Origin: Methanocella sp.
GTDB taxonomy: Archaea; Halobacteriota; Methanocellia; Methanocellales; Methanocellaceae
Reading direction: 5' to 3'
Assembly: GCF_035506375.1 (NCBI RefSeq)
Contig: NZ_DATJPM010000039.1
Coordinates: 1 to 64,000, forward strand
DNA: 64,000 nucleotides
Shown here: in pieces, positions 37,143 through 45,014 of the stretch
Layout of the letters: each line of letters begins with the position of its first letter
Numbering within the stretch: the first letter of the stretch is position 1
Translations under genes and position numbers: made by a program
The notes under the pieces: model-generated
What the model saw: only the letters and a program-made list of their open reading frames with translations
Told to the model about the DNA's origin: nothing
Databases searched by the model: none

Positions 37143-37856
37143 TCACTCCCCTAGTGAGTAGGGCACCGCCTCGGGGAAGACCTCGATGCCGCCCCGCCCG
37201 ATGCCCATGGGCACGATCTTCATGCTGAATGCCTGGCGCCGCATCTTGGTCACCCGGAAGCAGCGCTCCACGTTGTTCCCCATCCTGGATAAAATGAGGT
37301 TGATATTCCCGTCGCTCATGTACATCTCCTCGGTCAGGGGCATGTTGGGGAATTCGCCCATGACCTCCGATATGAGCAGCGAGGTGATCCCGCGCTTTTT
37401 CAGGATGCGGATGAATTTCAGCAGATATCGCCGCCGATCCACGTCCTGCGGGAAGTAGAACTTGAACAGGTTCATCGGATCGACGACCATTCGCCTCGCC
37501 TCCGTCCTGCCCAGCAGCTCCATGATGCCCTCCAGCGAGCCCGGGAGGTCCATCTTCGAGAAGTAGTCGTCGGTTACCATCGTTATGGCCCCCTTCTCCA
37601 CGAGGCCGTCCCAGGCCTCCAGCCCTATTGAGCCCGCGTACTCCGAAAGCGAGCGGTCCGTCTCCTCCATGGCCACGACGAGCCCGCCCTCGCCGTAGTC
37701 CTTCGCCCCGGAATAGACGAACTGCATGCCGAAGATGGACTTGCCCGAGCCGGGCGGCCCGGAGACGAGCACGGCGGACCCCGGGTATATGCCGCCATTT
37801 AAAATAGTGTCAGCGCCGGGCACCCCGGTCCGGACGAGTTCGATATGTTGCGCCAT
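37143..37856 (-). CDS. KaiC/RAD55-type RecA-superfamily ATPase
   Basis: 237 residues with a single RecA-like domain. Walker A is SGPPGSGKSIFGMQF (about 31-45) and Walker B is ARRMVVDPMNLFKF (about 120). A catalytic Glu pair lies in VVAMEETDRSL. Single-domain KaiC-like proteins in archaea are mostly of unknown function and are often tied to signalling. ATG 37856 is used because the longer frame needs a TTG. TATA-like ttatataaac (complement near 37885) lies upstream. It heads the ATPase-kinase-phosphatase operon. Confidence 0.87.
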   Translation of the reverse strand: MAQHIELVRTGVPGADTILNGGIYPGSAVLVSGPPGSGKSIFGMQFVYSGAKDYGEGGLVVAMEETDRSLSEYAGSIGLEAWDGLVEKGAITMVTDDYFSKMDLPGSLEGIMELLGRTEARRMVVDPMNLFKFYFPQDVDRRRYLLKFIRILKKRGITSLLISEVMGEFPNMPLTEEMYMSDGNINLILSRMGNNVERCFRVTKMRRQAFSMKIVPMGIGRGGIEVFPEAVPYSLGE

Positions 37857-37946
37857 GTGGTTCAATCAAAGAATATATAATTGTTTATATAATAATATTA
37901 CCAAAAACCCATGACTATTTCAATGTATCAATAATTTTCACGAACA

Positions 37947-38068
37947 ATGGTCGGGCGTTTTATCCGTTTGCCATCTGGCAATCGAGCTCCGGGGGTCCGC
38001 GAGGGGGCCGAAGCGCAGCGAAGGTCCACCTTCAGCCTCAGTAAAAGAATTACCATCTGCCCGACCAT
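37947..38068. other. Structured 122-base intergenic element closed by a 10-bp inverted repeat
   Basis: ATGGTCGGGC (37947-37956) pairs with GCCCGACCAT (38059-38068). Inside are further perfect hairpins: TTGCCA-tc-TGGCAA (37968-37981) and GAAGG-tcca-CCTTC (38020-38033). This level of nested pairing suggests a structured RNA or a miniature mobile element. It ends six bases from the stop of the metallophosphoesterase gene on the complement strand. It is not a tRNA or 5S rRNA by sequence. Confidence 0.5.
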
Positions 38069-38074
38069 CGGGGG

Positions 38075-38713
38075 CTACACGACAGAATCGATCCAGATGA
38101 TATCCATCGTATCCAGATCGATGACTGCGGCCTGGCCATCGGCGGCATAGCCGGGATTAATGATCCAGGCCCCGTCTTTGATCTTACCGCGCGCGGCGTG
38201 GATATGGCCGCAGATGATGACGTCCACCCTGTCGAGCGCACTGCGTAAGGCCGGGCTGCCGGCGGCGCCTTTAGGCGTCATGTCCAGCGTGTTCTGGGGG
38301 GGAGTATGTGTGACTAAAACAGTCCGCTGAGGCGGCGTATGGCTCAGGAGCACGTCCAGCTTATAGGCGAGCTGCTCCTCCGTGTACTCGTTCGGCGTGC
38401 TATTTCCGGTCGGGTTCGAGCCGCCCAGGCCCATGAACTCGGTGTTGCCATAGATCTTCGGCGTCTCCTCCAGGTCGACGGCGTAATGGCCGATGGCCTC
38501 CTTGACCTCGGGCGTGTCCCAGTTGCCCGCGACGCACAGGACGTTCTTACAAAAGTGCTTGAGCTCCGATATGCTCCTCACCGCGTTCTCCGGAGGCCCG
38601 CCGTGGGTGAGGTCCCCGGCGACAACGACGACATCGACGGGATCGCTCTTCTTCATGATGCCGTCCAGCCGGAAAAACTTGCCGTGGATGTCCGAGAGGG
38701 CCAATATTCTCAT
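38075..38713 (-). CDS. Calcineurin-like metallophosphoesterase
   Basis: 212 residues. Metal-binding motifs are all present: LALSDIHGKFFRL (about 4-16), VVVAGDLTHGG, CVAGNWDTPEV, LVTHTPPQNT and IICGHIHAARG. It is a YfcE/MJ0936-like phosphodiesterase by architecture; substrate unknown. It is divergent from the zinc-ribbon gene at 38815. Confidence 0.9.
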   Translation of the reverse strand: MRILALSDIHGKFFRLDGIMKKSDPVDVVVVAGDLTHGGPPENAVRSISELKHFCKNVLCVAGNWDTPEVKEAIGHYAVDLEETPKIYGNTEFMGLGGSNPTGNSTPNEYTEEQLAYKLDVLLSHTPPQRTVLVTHTPPQNTLDMTPKGAAGSPALRSALDRVDVIICGHIHAARGKIKDGAWIINPGYAADGQAAVIDLDTMDIIWIDSVV

Positions 38714-38814
38714 AGCCTTATCTTATCTCTCTTGTTCACATAAAGATTGGCAAGTAGCCCTTTTAACGCAGGCAACCATTTTAACCCCGCCGGTTTATTT
38801 TTTATTTGGAAAAG

Positions 38815-39192
38815 ATGGGAAACAGGCTACAAACGATGGGGTGGGAGTTCGACATAGAGGAGCTCTGCTTTAACTGCCGGGCCCAGGCCATCCAGCGCAT
38901 AAAAATACTGCCCCGTGAACTGCTGACGCAGTGCATGAGCTGCGGGGCGGAGGCCCACTACGCCCAGTATGGGGCCCACGAGGAGAAAAAGATGCCCGCG
39001 CTGGAGGGCACCGGCGTGGACGCGGAGTTCGGCGCCTGGCGCTTCTGTCATGAGGCATGCTGCCCGCACTGCGGGGCGGAGGCCCCCAGCGAAGTCATGA
39101 TCGACCCTGCCATGGCCCTGGTAGCCTGCGAAAAATGCCTGTTCACCCGGCTATACAGGTTCGACGCGTTCGATAAGAGCTGGCGGAGGTAG
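38815..39192 (+). CDS. Multi-zinc-site conserved protein
   Basis: 125 residues rich in cysteine pairs: CFNCRAQ (about 17), CMSCGAEAHY (about 40), CHEACCPHCGAEAP (about 79-92) and CEKCLF (about 107). They would bind two or more zinc ions. No enzyme motif is visible. ATG 38815 is preferred over the TTG at 38806; the ATG at 38836 is another option. It is followed by a gene starting two bases later, so the two are co-translated. Confidence 0.75.
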   Translation: MGNRLQTMGWEFDIEELCFNCRAQAIQRIKILPRELLTQCMSCGAEAHYAQYGAHEEKKMPALEGTGVDAEFGAWRFCHEACCPHCGAEAPSEVMIDPAMALVACEKCLFTRLYRFDAFDKSWRR

Positions 39193-39193
39193 C

Positions 39194-39502
39194 ATGGACG
39201 AGACGTGGATGATCTTCGTGATGCCCGAGACAGGGCTCTGCGCCGGGGACCTGGCGCAGCAGGCGGAAAAGGCGGGCCTGAGGACGAAGGCGACGTGCTT
39301 CGGCACGCTCGCCGAAGGCGAGGAGTCGAAGGTACGTAGCTTCGTCGACGGCCTGAGGCGGAACTGCCGGGGGTCGATATACGCCCGGCGCCGGGGCTTC
39401 TCGATCGAGGACACCGTGATCTGTGCCCGAACATTCCGCCTCGACGAGAGCCCCCCGTGGCTGCCCCGCTATACGGGGCAGATAAGGCGCTATACATCGT
39501 GA
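39194..39502 (+). CDS. Conserved hypothetical protein
   Basis: 102 residues, soluble alpha/beta by appearance (WMIFVMPETGLCAGDLAQQAEKAG... given here only in part), with no recognised motif. GGAGG lies five bases before the ATG. It sits between the zinc protein and the presenilin-type protease in one apparent operon. Function unknown. Confidence 0.7.
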   Translation: MDETWMIFVMPETGLCAGDLAQQAEKAGLRTKATCFGTLAEGEESKVRSFVDGLRRNCRGSIYARRRGFSIEDTVICARTFRLDESPPWLPRYTGQIRRYTS

Positions 39503-39555
39503 TGATGGCATAGCTTTTTATTTCTATAGCGCGCCAATAGCAGAGAGGAGTTACA

Positions 39556-40476
39556 CTGGAGAAGCTGAAGATCGGGGAGTGGGCGGTCATCGCCGGCATC
39601 GCGCTGTTCCTTCTGCTCGTGCAGGCCATCTCGCTGCTGCTTGTGCCTCCCCTTCAGAGCTACCACCTGGATAATGCCTTCGGGAACCCGGAGAGCGTTT
39701 GGAACTCGCTTTATTACGTGGTGCTGCTGTTGCTTTTCACCGGGGCCATGCTTATCATAGTCAGGTACAAGGTGAACTGGCTGATCCAGGCCATCATGGC
39801 CGTCGCCGTATTATCGACGCTGGTCTACGTCCTGTTCGGCCTGGCCGTGCTGCTCGTGCCGTCCGTCGACCCGCTGATCGCCGGGGGCGTATCGGTCGTG
39901 CTTTCCCTGCTGCTCACGGCGCTTCTCATCGTCTACCCCGAATGGTACATCATCGACACGGTGGGCGTGCTGGTGGCGGCGGGGGCGAGCGCCCTCTTCG
40001 GCATATCGCTGGCCATCCTGCCGACCATCGTACTGCTGGTGATCCTGGCCGTCTATGACTATATCTCCGTCTACAAGACGAAGCACATGCTCAAGCTGGC
40101 CGAGGGCTTCATGGACCTGAAGATGCCCATCATGTTCGTCATGCCCCGGCGGTGGGGCTACTCGTTCATGGAGAATAATAAGGGCCTGCCGGCCGAGGGT
40201 GCCGAAAGGGAGGCGTACTTCATGGGCCTGGGCGACGCGGTCATGCCGACCATGCTGGCCGTATCCGCCAACGCCTTCCTCAGCGCGCCCCCGCTCCTGG
40301 GCTTCGTGAACGTGCCCGCCCTGGGCTGCATCCTGGGCACGCTGGTCAGCTACGTCGTCTTAATGTACATCGTGGTGGAGCTGAAAAAGCCCCAGGCCGG
40401 GCTGCCGTTCCTCTGCACCGGGGCTATCGCGGGCTTCCTGCTCGGCTGCCTCGCGGCGGGCGTCCGGCCCTTCTAA
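39556..40476 (+). CDS. Presenilin / signal-peptide-peptidase type intramembrane aspartyl protease
   Basis: 306 residues with about nine membrane helices. The two catalytic Asp motifs are VYDYISVYKTKHM (YD) and FMGLGDAVMPT (GLGD), and the PALP-like motif reads AGLPFLCTG. This matches archaeal A22B proteases, which cut helices within the membrane. No ATG, GTG or TTG exists between the in-frame stop at 39538 and the GTG at 39619. The CTG at 39556 has GAGAGGAG five bases upstream and restores a full first helix (LEKLKIGEWAVIAGIALFL), so CTG is probably the start. Confidence 0.88.
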   Translation: MEKLKIGEWAVIAGIALFLLLVQAISLLLVPPLQSYHLDNAFGNPESVWNSLYYVVLLLLFTGAMLIIVRYKVNWLIQAIMAVAVLSTLVYVLFGLAVLLVPSVDPLIAGGVSVVLSLLLTALLIVYPEWYIIDTVGVLVAAGASALFGISLAILPTIVLLVILAVYDYISVYKTKHMLKLAEGFMDLKMPIMFVMPRRWGYSFMENNKGLPAEGAEREAYFMGLGDAVMPTMLAVSANAFLSAPPLLGFVNVPALGCILGTLVSYVVLMYIVVELKKPQAGLPFLCTGAIAGFLLGCLAAGVRPF

Positions 40477-40494
40477 GCCACGCTAAGGCTAAAA

Positions 40495-40555
40495 AGCGCT
40501 CGAAGACCGTTTCAGCCACGAAGTAACACTAAGCCGGCTCTAAGCTGCTCTAAGA
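40495..40555 (+). repeat. Dispersed intergenic repeat, copy A
   Basis: gctcgaagaccgtttcagcc followed by acgaagtaacactaagc. It is about 80% alike to copies at 53863-53928 and, inverted, 54051-54112. It lies between the presenilin and RNase HII genes. Confidence 0.6.
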
Positions 40556-40644
40556 TTTTATAATTAGATGCTGTGGTGAATTCTATTTTCACCGCAAAGC
40601 CCCGTAGTCGCCAACACAACAGTAGAAAAAGCCGCTGAACTGGC

Positions 40645-41304
40645 TTAATCGAACTGGAAAAGCCGGGCCTGCAAACAGTCGTTGATGATGGCCGTCGTGG
40701 TCTTCCAGGACTTCCTCACGAACGGCGGCATGCACTTATTCTTCTTATAATAGCCCCGTAAAAACTCCCTCGTGATGGGGTCGTGCGAGTACCCGCTCCC
40801 CACGTCCTCCCCGATGGATTCGCAGATCTCCTGAACGAGGGCGTCCCGGTGGACCTTGGCCAGGATGGAGGCGGCAGAGACAACGGGATAGTCCCGGTCG
40901 GCGTTATGCCTGGAGACGATATCGAGCTCGAAATCCAGGCCTTTTTTCACGTTGATGCCGAAACGCTCCGCGTTCACGTCGCAGGCGTCGACGTACGCGA
41001 CCGCGGGCCTCAGCGCCCTTAAGATATTCGAAAAGCACTCGACCTCGAGCTCGTTGAGGTTCGTCTCGTCGTCGGCCCTGGAGTCGATGCGCTCCGGGCT
41101 CACCACAACGAGCTCATACTCGCAGACCTCTTTAATTTTTACGGCGAACTCCTCTCTTTTTTTAGGCGTGAGAAGCTTGGAGTCCTTAAGGCCCATGGAC
41201 TTGATCTTCCTGTGCTTCTTTTCGCTGACCGAGACGCCGCAGACCACCATGGGCCCAATAACGGGGCCCCGGCCCGCCTCGTCGATGCCAGCGATCAAGG
41301 GCAC
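40645..41304 (-). CDS. rnhB: Ribonuclease HII
   Basis: 219 residues. The catalytic DEDD set is visible: AGIDEAGRGPVIGP (Asp and Glu about 6-7) and VAYVDACDVN (about 103). KIKSMGLKDSKLL is the typical basic motif. It removes RNA from RNA-DNA hybrids and primers. The GTG start overlaps the DUF2117 stop by 10 bases. Confidence 0.95.
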   Translation of the reverse strand: MPLIAGIDEAGRGPVIGPMVVCGVSVSEKKHRKIKSMGLKDSKLLTPKKREEFAVKIKEVCEYELVVVSPERIDSRADDETNLNELEVECFSNILRALRPAVAYVDACDVNAERFGINVKKGLDFELDIVSRHNADRDYPVVSAASILAKVHRDALVQEICESIGEDVGSGYSHDPITREFLRGYYKKNKCMPPFVRKSWKTTTAIINDCLQARLFQFD

Positions 41305-42356
41305 ACCTCGTAGGCGATCTCCAGACGCGAGAGCTCATCCTTTATTCTCTCCACGAAGCCCTCGAAGGTGTCCGTGCCGCCGATTTTTTTAGCCAGCGCC
41401 GCGCCCGCCTCGTCGTCCGTCGTGCCGGAGACCCTGAGGACGACCGAGCCGCAGGCCCTGACCGGGCCCTTCAGCACGCCGTCCCGGTCGCCGTCGGTGA
41501 TGCCGACGATGCGCACGCCCCTCCGGGCCAGGACGTCGCCCGCCACCTCGGTCGTGTCGTCGCCCACGGCCAGGGCGCAGACCGTGTCCGCGTCGACGTT
41601 CTCCAGAGAGCCGAAGGCGATGTGGTCGATGACGGCCATATGCCCCTTGCCGTACCGCACGGGATAGTCGCACTCCGGCCCGGCCTTATACCGGATGTAG
41701 CCAGACTTGAACTTCACGTCGGCCGCCTGGCCCAGCCGGGCCAGCCCCGTATCCTTGGCCGTGACGCCCTCCAGGCGCACGATGCGGCCGTCCTTCATGT
41801 GGACCTTCACGTCGGGGCTTTCCACGACGCCGATAAGGATCCCGTTGGCGAAGAGCGGCTCGCCCGGGCAGGCACACCTTACACTATGGCACTCGCCATC
41901 CTCATTTTCAGATGGACGGAGCCGCCTCAGGGGCAGCGAGAAATGCTCCGAAAGCGCCTTCGCGACCCATGCGGCCGTCTCGTTCGGCTCGACCTCCCAT
42001 AGTATAATAACGCCGTCCTTTTCCGAGGCCCGCTCGACCTGTATGGCGGTGCGTCCGGCGCGGCCGACGACGATGTCCCCGAAGGCCAGGCCCGAGTCGA
42101 CGGTCTTTCCGTTGTTCACCAGGACGGGCACGGGGCAGGGTATCGCGGCCAGCGTCCGGCTGGGAAGCTCGCATCGCGCGATATCGACGGCGTGTTCCAG
42201 CCTCATGTCGATGATGGCCGTCCGGCACATGGTGCCCGCGGCGCAGGCGCGCACGTCCCCCCGGGTCCCCAAAAAGGCGATGACCTTCGCGACCTCGCCC
42301 GAATAGACGGCCTCCGGGCCGTGGACGATTACGCCGAAGTCACAGGAGCCGCTCAG
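41295..42356 (-). CDS. DUF2117-like conserved methanogen protein, probable CTG start
   Basis: 353 residues. The N-terminus GVIVHGPEAVYSGEVAK and CAAGTMCRTAIID, and later VVGRAGRTAIQVE, match what I recall of DUF2117, a family of unknown function. The conserved N-terminus lies before the first TTG at 42272, and a stop codon bounds the frame upstream. CTG at 42356, with GGGGTGG six bases ahead, is the only plausible initiator in between. It overlaps the 3' end of the endonuclease III gene by 17 bases and the start of rnhB by 10. Confidence 0.75.
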   Translation of the reverse strand: MSGSCDFGVIVHGPEAVYSGEVAKVIAFLGTRGDVRACAAGTMCRTAIIDMRLEHAVDIARCELPSRTLAAIPCPVPVLVNNGKTVDSGLAFGDIVVGRAGRTAIQVERASEKDGVIILWEVEPNETAAWVAKALSEHFSLPLRRLRPSENEDGECHSVRCACPGEPLFANGILIGVVESPDVKVHMKDGRIVRLEGVTAKDTGLARLGQAADVKFKSGYIRYKAGPECDYPVRYGKGHMAVIDHIAFGSLENVDADTVCALAVGDDTTEVAGDVLARRGVRIVGITDGDRDGVLKGPVRACGSVVLRVSGTTDDEAGAALAKKIGGTDTFEGFVERIKDELSRLEIAYEVCP

Positions 42357-43221
42357 GCCGAACCACCCCCCGCTTGGGGCACACGTCCTCTACCGGGCAG
42401 ATATGGTGCAGGGGCACAAGCGCCTTGCAGAAGTCCCTCCCCAGGTTGATGATGAGTAAATGGGCCATGCCCGGTATTTTATGCTTCTTCTCGAGGTCTT
42501 CCTTGACCTTTCGCTTTGCGACCTCGCTGTCGCCTGTGGACTGGCTCAGGCCCAGCCGCTGGGATACGCGGCAGATGTGCGTGTCCACGGGGGTCACGCT
42601 GTGCCCCAGAGAAAACAACAGCACGCAGTCGGCGGTCTTGGGGCCCACGCCGTATAAGCTCAGCAGCGCATCCCGGGCCTCCTCTGCAGGGGCCGCCCTC
42701 ATCCACTCCAGGCTTCCACCCCATCTCTCAATGATCTGTTTCGAGCATTGGATGATGTAGACGGCCTTATACGGGCCGGAAAAATGGATGAGCTCCTCCA
42801 GCTCTTTTTTATCGGCACCGGCCATCTTGTACACGTCGATGCCCCTGTAGCGGTGCTGCAGCCTGTGGAACGTCTTCCGGGCGCTGTCGGCCGTCTTGTT
42901 CTGGGTCAGGATAGTGATCATAAGGGAGATATACGGGTCCTGGAGCCTCATGACCCAGCAGCGTTTATAGAATTCCTGGAGCTGCAGGAGGATCTTATTG
43001 TTGCCCTTATAGACGTCGTTCAGGGGATAATCGAACACGGACACGACCTCGTCGTGGAACTCGGGCGGCGTCACCCTCAGGGACCCGTCCGGTAGCTGCT
43101 CCAGGCGCACGTCCCGCTCCGCCCCGGGGTAGTACCGGACATAGCTGCCGTCTTCCTGAAGCATCCACTCCAGTGCGGTGATCTGGATGTCCATGGTCGA
43201 GCGAAGGTCGATGTCCATCAT
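42340..43221 (-). CDS. Endonuclease III-like HhH-GPD DNA glycosylase with an altered Fe-S motif
   Basis: 293 residues. The helix-hairpin-helix and catalytic Lys are in SLYGVGPKTADCVLLF (about 199-214) and the catalytic Asp in TPVDTHICRVSQRLG (about 223). The C-terminal cluster motif is usually C-x6-C-x2-C-x5-C; here it reads CKALVPLHHICPVEDVC, so the second Cys is a His. An N-terminal extension of about 80 residues precedes the glycosylase core. It heads the operon with DUF2117 and rnhB, a DNA-repair context. TGAGG precedes the ATG. Confidence 0.87.
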   Translation of the reverse strand: MMDIDLRSTMDIQITALEWMLQEDGSYVRYYPGAERDVRLEQLPDGSLRVTPPEFHDEVVSVFDYPLNDVYKGNNKILLQLQEFYKRCWVMRLQDPYISLMITILTQNKTADSARKTFHRLQHRYRGIDVYKMAGADKKELEELIHFSGPYKAVYIIQCSKQIIERWGGSLEWMRAAPAEEARDALLSLYGVGPKTADCVLLFSLGHSVTPVDTHICRVSQRLGLSQSTGDSEVAKRKVKEDLEKKHKIPGMAHLLIINLGRDFCKALVPLHHICPVEDVCPKRGVVRPERLL

Positions 43222-43253
43222 ATAAGCCTCAGATACGGCATCATATCCTATAT

Positions 43254-44024
43254 TTACTTTATCTTGAGCGCTTCGACGGCCGGCGCCACGTCGATCAGCC
43301 GCACGACCGTTGCGTCCGGCGTGCCGCAGCGGCCACCGGCATCGTAGTAACGGGTCGCGTACTTCTCGAAGCCCGCCGAGTACTTGTTGAAGAGTATGGC
43401 GCTCATGCCCGCCTCCCGGGCGCCGTAGATGTCGAGGAGCACGCTGTCGCCCACGTGCACCGTCCTTGACGCCTCAGAGCCCAGCCCGGCCAGCGCCCTT
43501 TCGAAGATGCGCCTGTTAGGCTTGATGTAGCCGACCTCGTTGGAGAATACCGTGGCGTTGAAATATTTCAGGATGCCATAGCCGTCGAGCACGCGCCTGA
43601 TGGTCTCGCCCGGGGTGCGGCCCGTGTTGGAGATGATGCCGATCCGGAAGCCTTTATTTTTAAGGCTTTCAAGAGCCTCAGGCGCCCCGTCCACCATCAG
43701 GGGCTTAAAATCAAGCAGCGCGTCGGCGTAGGGCTTACGAAGGATGTTCTTATTGGGCTCGTCCGCCTCCAGGCCCAGGCCGTCCAGGAGCAGCGCGACG
43801 TGGCCGTCCAGGCTCGCGTCCCGCTCGTCCCTCCAGAGGCCGGACAGGCACGCCTCCGAGTGCTCGTAAGCATTCGACACCTCCTCCATGGTGAACCGGA
43901 AGCCCGCGTCCCTTAAGGCCGTCTCGACCCGGCCGATGCGGGCCAGCCTGACGCGGTCATCGTAGAACTCGTGCACAAGAAGCGTGTTCCAGACGTCGAA
44001 GGTGACTGTGTCTATGGGCTTCAT
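43254..44024 (-). CDS. HAD-family hydrolase
   Basis: 256 residues. Motif I is TFDVWNTLLV, motif II is GIISNTGRTPG, motif III is the Lys in GYIKPNRRIF and motif IV is VHVGDSVLLDIYGA. A helical cap lies between residues 20 and 95. It is a distant relative of the HAD gene at 35359 but stands alone. Substrate unknown. Confidence 0.9.
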   Translation of the reverse strand: MKPIDTVTFDVWNTLLVHEFYDDRVRLARIGRVETALRDAGFRFTMEEVSNAYEHSEACLSGLWRDERDASLDGHVALLLDGLGLEADEPNKNILRKPYADALLDFKPLMVDGAPEALESLKNKGFRIGIISNTGRTPGETIRRVLDGYGILKYFNATVFSNEVGYIKPNRRIFERALAGLGSEASRTVHVGDSVLLDIYGAREAGMSAILFNKYSAGFEKYATRYYDAGGRCGTPDATVVRLIDVAPAVEALKIK

Positions 44025-44064
44025 TTAAAAAAAGCTCTACGGCTAAACATTAATAACTTTTTGA

Positions 44065-44694
44065 TTATCTCGGGCTGGAGGCGAAACGGTCGACGACCTT
44101 CTTCGTGTCCTCGCGTATGGCCCGGACCTCTTCGGGCGCGAGCCCGCCCTTTCTTCCCGCGATGCCGATGACCTTCTGGGCGCCGCTCTCCACGGAGTAT
44201 AGGCCCACGCCCCTTGCCTCGACGTAATAGTATGGCTCCTGCTTGACATTATAAAGTTCCTGGAACAGGCCCGAATACACCGCGGCGTCCTGGTCGGGCG
44301 TCTTGCTCGTGGACGCGATGACCAGGCCGTCCCTGGAAGCGAGCGTCAGAGAATTCAGCCGGTACTTCTGGGTGAGCGTGACCATGCTTTCCGAAAGAGA
44401 GCCTTTGACCACGTCGATGGCGGGGATCTCGACCTTTCCCGACACGGGCGTTTTCATGGCCTCCATCGGGCCTGGCATGGGCGGCTTCGCGGCCGGCTTA
44501 GCCGCCTCGGGCTTCGGCGTCTCTTTTACGGTCGCAGGGACCTCCTTCCGGGCATATTCCCGGTAGATCCGGTACAGTTCCAGGGCCAGGTAGGCGATGG
44601 AAACCGCCAGCACTGCCGCCACGAGGAAGTCGAGCAGCAGCGTCGCGGGGTCGCTCGCGCCGAAAAAACCGTACAAGCCATCAGCTATATCCAT
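44065..44694 (-). CDS. Membrane-anchored roadblock/LC7-like protein
   Basis: 209 residues. One membrane helix (about 20-42, LLLDFLVAAVLAVSIAYLAL) is followed by a Pro/Lys-rich linker (KPEAAKPAAKPPMPGPME). A C-terminal roadblock-like fold follows (about 100-205: LTLASRDGLVIASTSKTPDQDAA is its hallmark, cited here as SRDGLVIASTSK). Roadblock proteins bind and regulate Ras-like GTPases, and a suitable GTPase is encoded at 54905. The pairing is inference. Confidence 0.75.
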   Translation of the reverse strand: MDIADGLYGFFGASDPATLLLDFLVAAVLAVSIAYLALELYRIYREYARKEVPATVKETPKPEAAKPAAKPPMPGPMEAMKTPVSGKVEIPAIDVVKGSLSESMVTLTQKYRLNSLTLASRDGLVIASTSKTPDQDAAVYSGLFQELYNVKQEPYYYVEARGVGLYSVESGAQKVIGIAGRKGGLAPEEVRAIREDTKKVVDRFASSPR

Positions 44695-45014
44695 TTCCTA
44701 CTCAACCCTCAGCTAACTACCATTTGTTTAACTGATATTTAAATTGTGTCCTGAATCGTGTCCTGAATCAAAAGACTCCGAGGCATTTTTATATAATGTA
44801 TTATATAGTAAACTAATGGTTGCAATACAAAATTCGCCCTCCGAACAGGGCCCGGGCAGGGAATCGTAAAAACGCCTGCGTTGCCGCGATTTCCTCTCCA
44901 TTTCCCCTAATAGCCCATAGTGATAATTCGGTATATGACCTTTGTGGTCCCCGGATCTTAAGCTCTAAAATCTGGCTAAGTCCGCGAAGCATGCTTCGCG
45001 GCCTTACGTCGGGC
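44695..45014. other. Intergenic region with promoter and short repeats
   Basis: It contains a 12-base tandem repeat (gtgtcctgaatc twice, 44747-44770), a TATA-like run (tttttatataatgtattata, 44787-44807) and the palindrome at 44982. An open frame from 44820 runs into the methyltransferase gene on the other strand and is not believed. Confidence 0.5.
44982..45001. terminator. Perfect 20-bp palindrome after the methyltransferase gene
   Basis: CCGCGAAGCATGCTTCGCGG is its own reverse complement and sits 14 bases beyond the stop of the complement-strand methyltransferase gene. It may be a terminator hairpin or a protein-binding site; no T-run follows closely. Confidence 0.45.
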
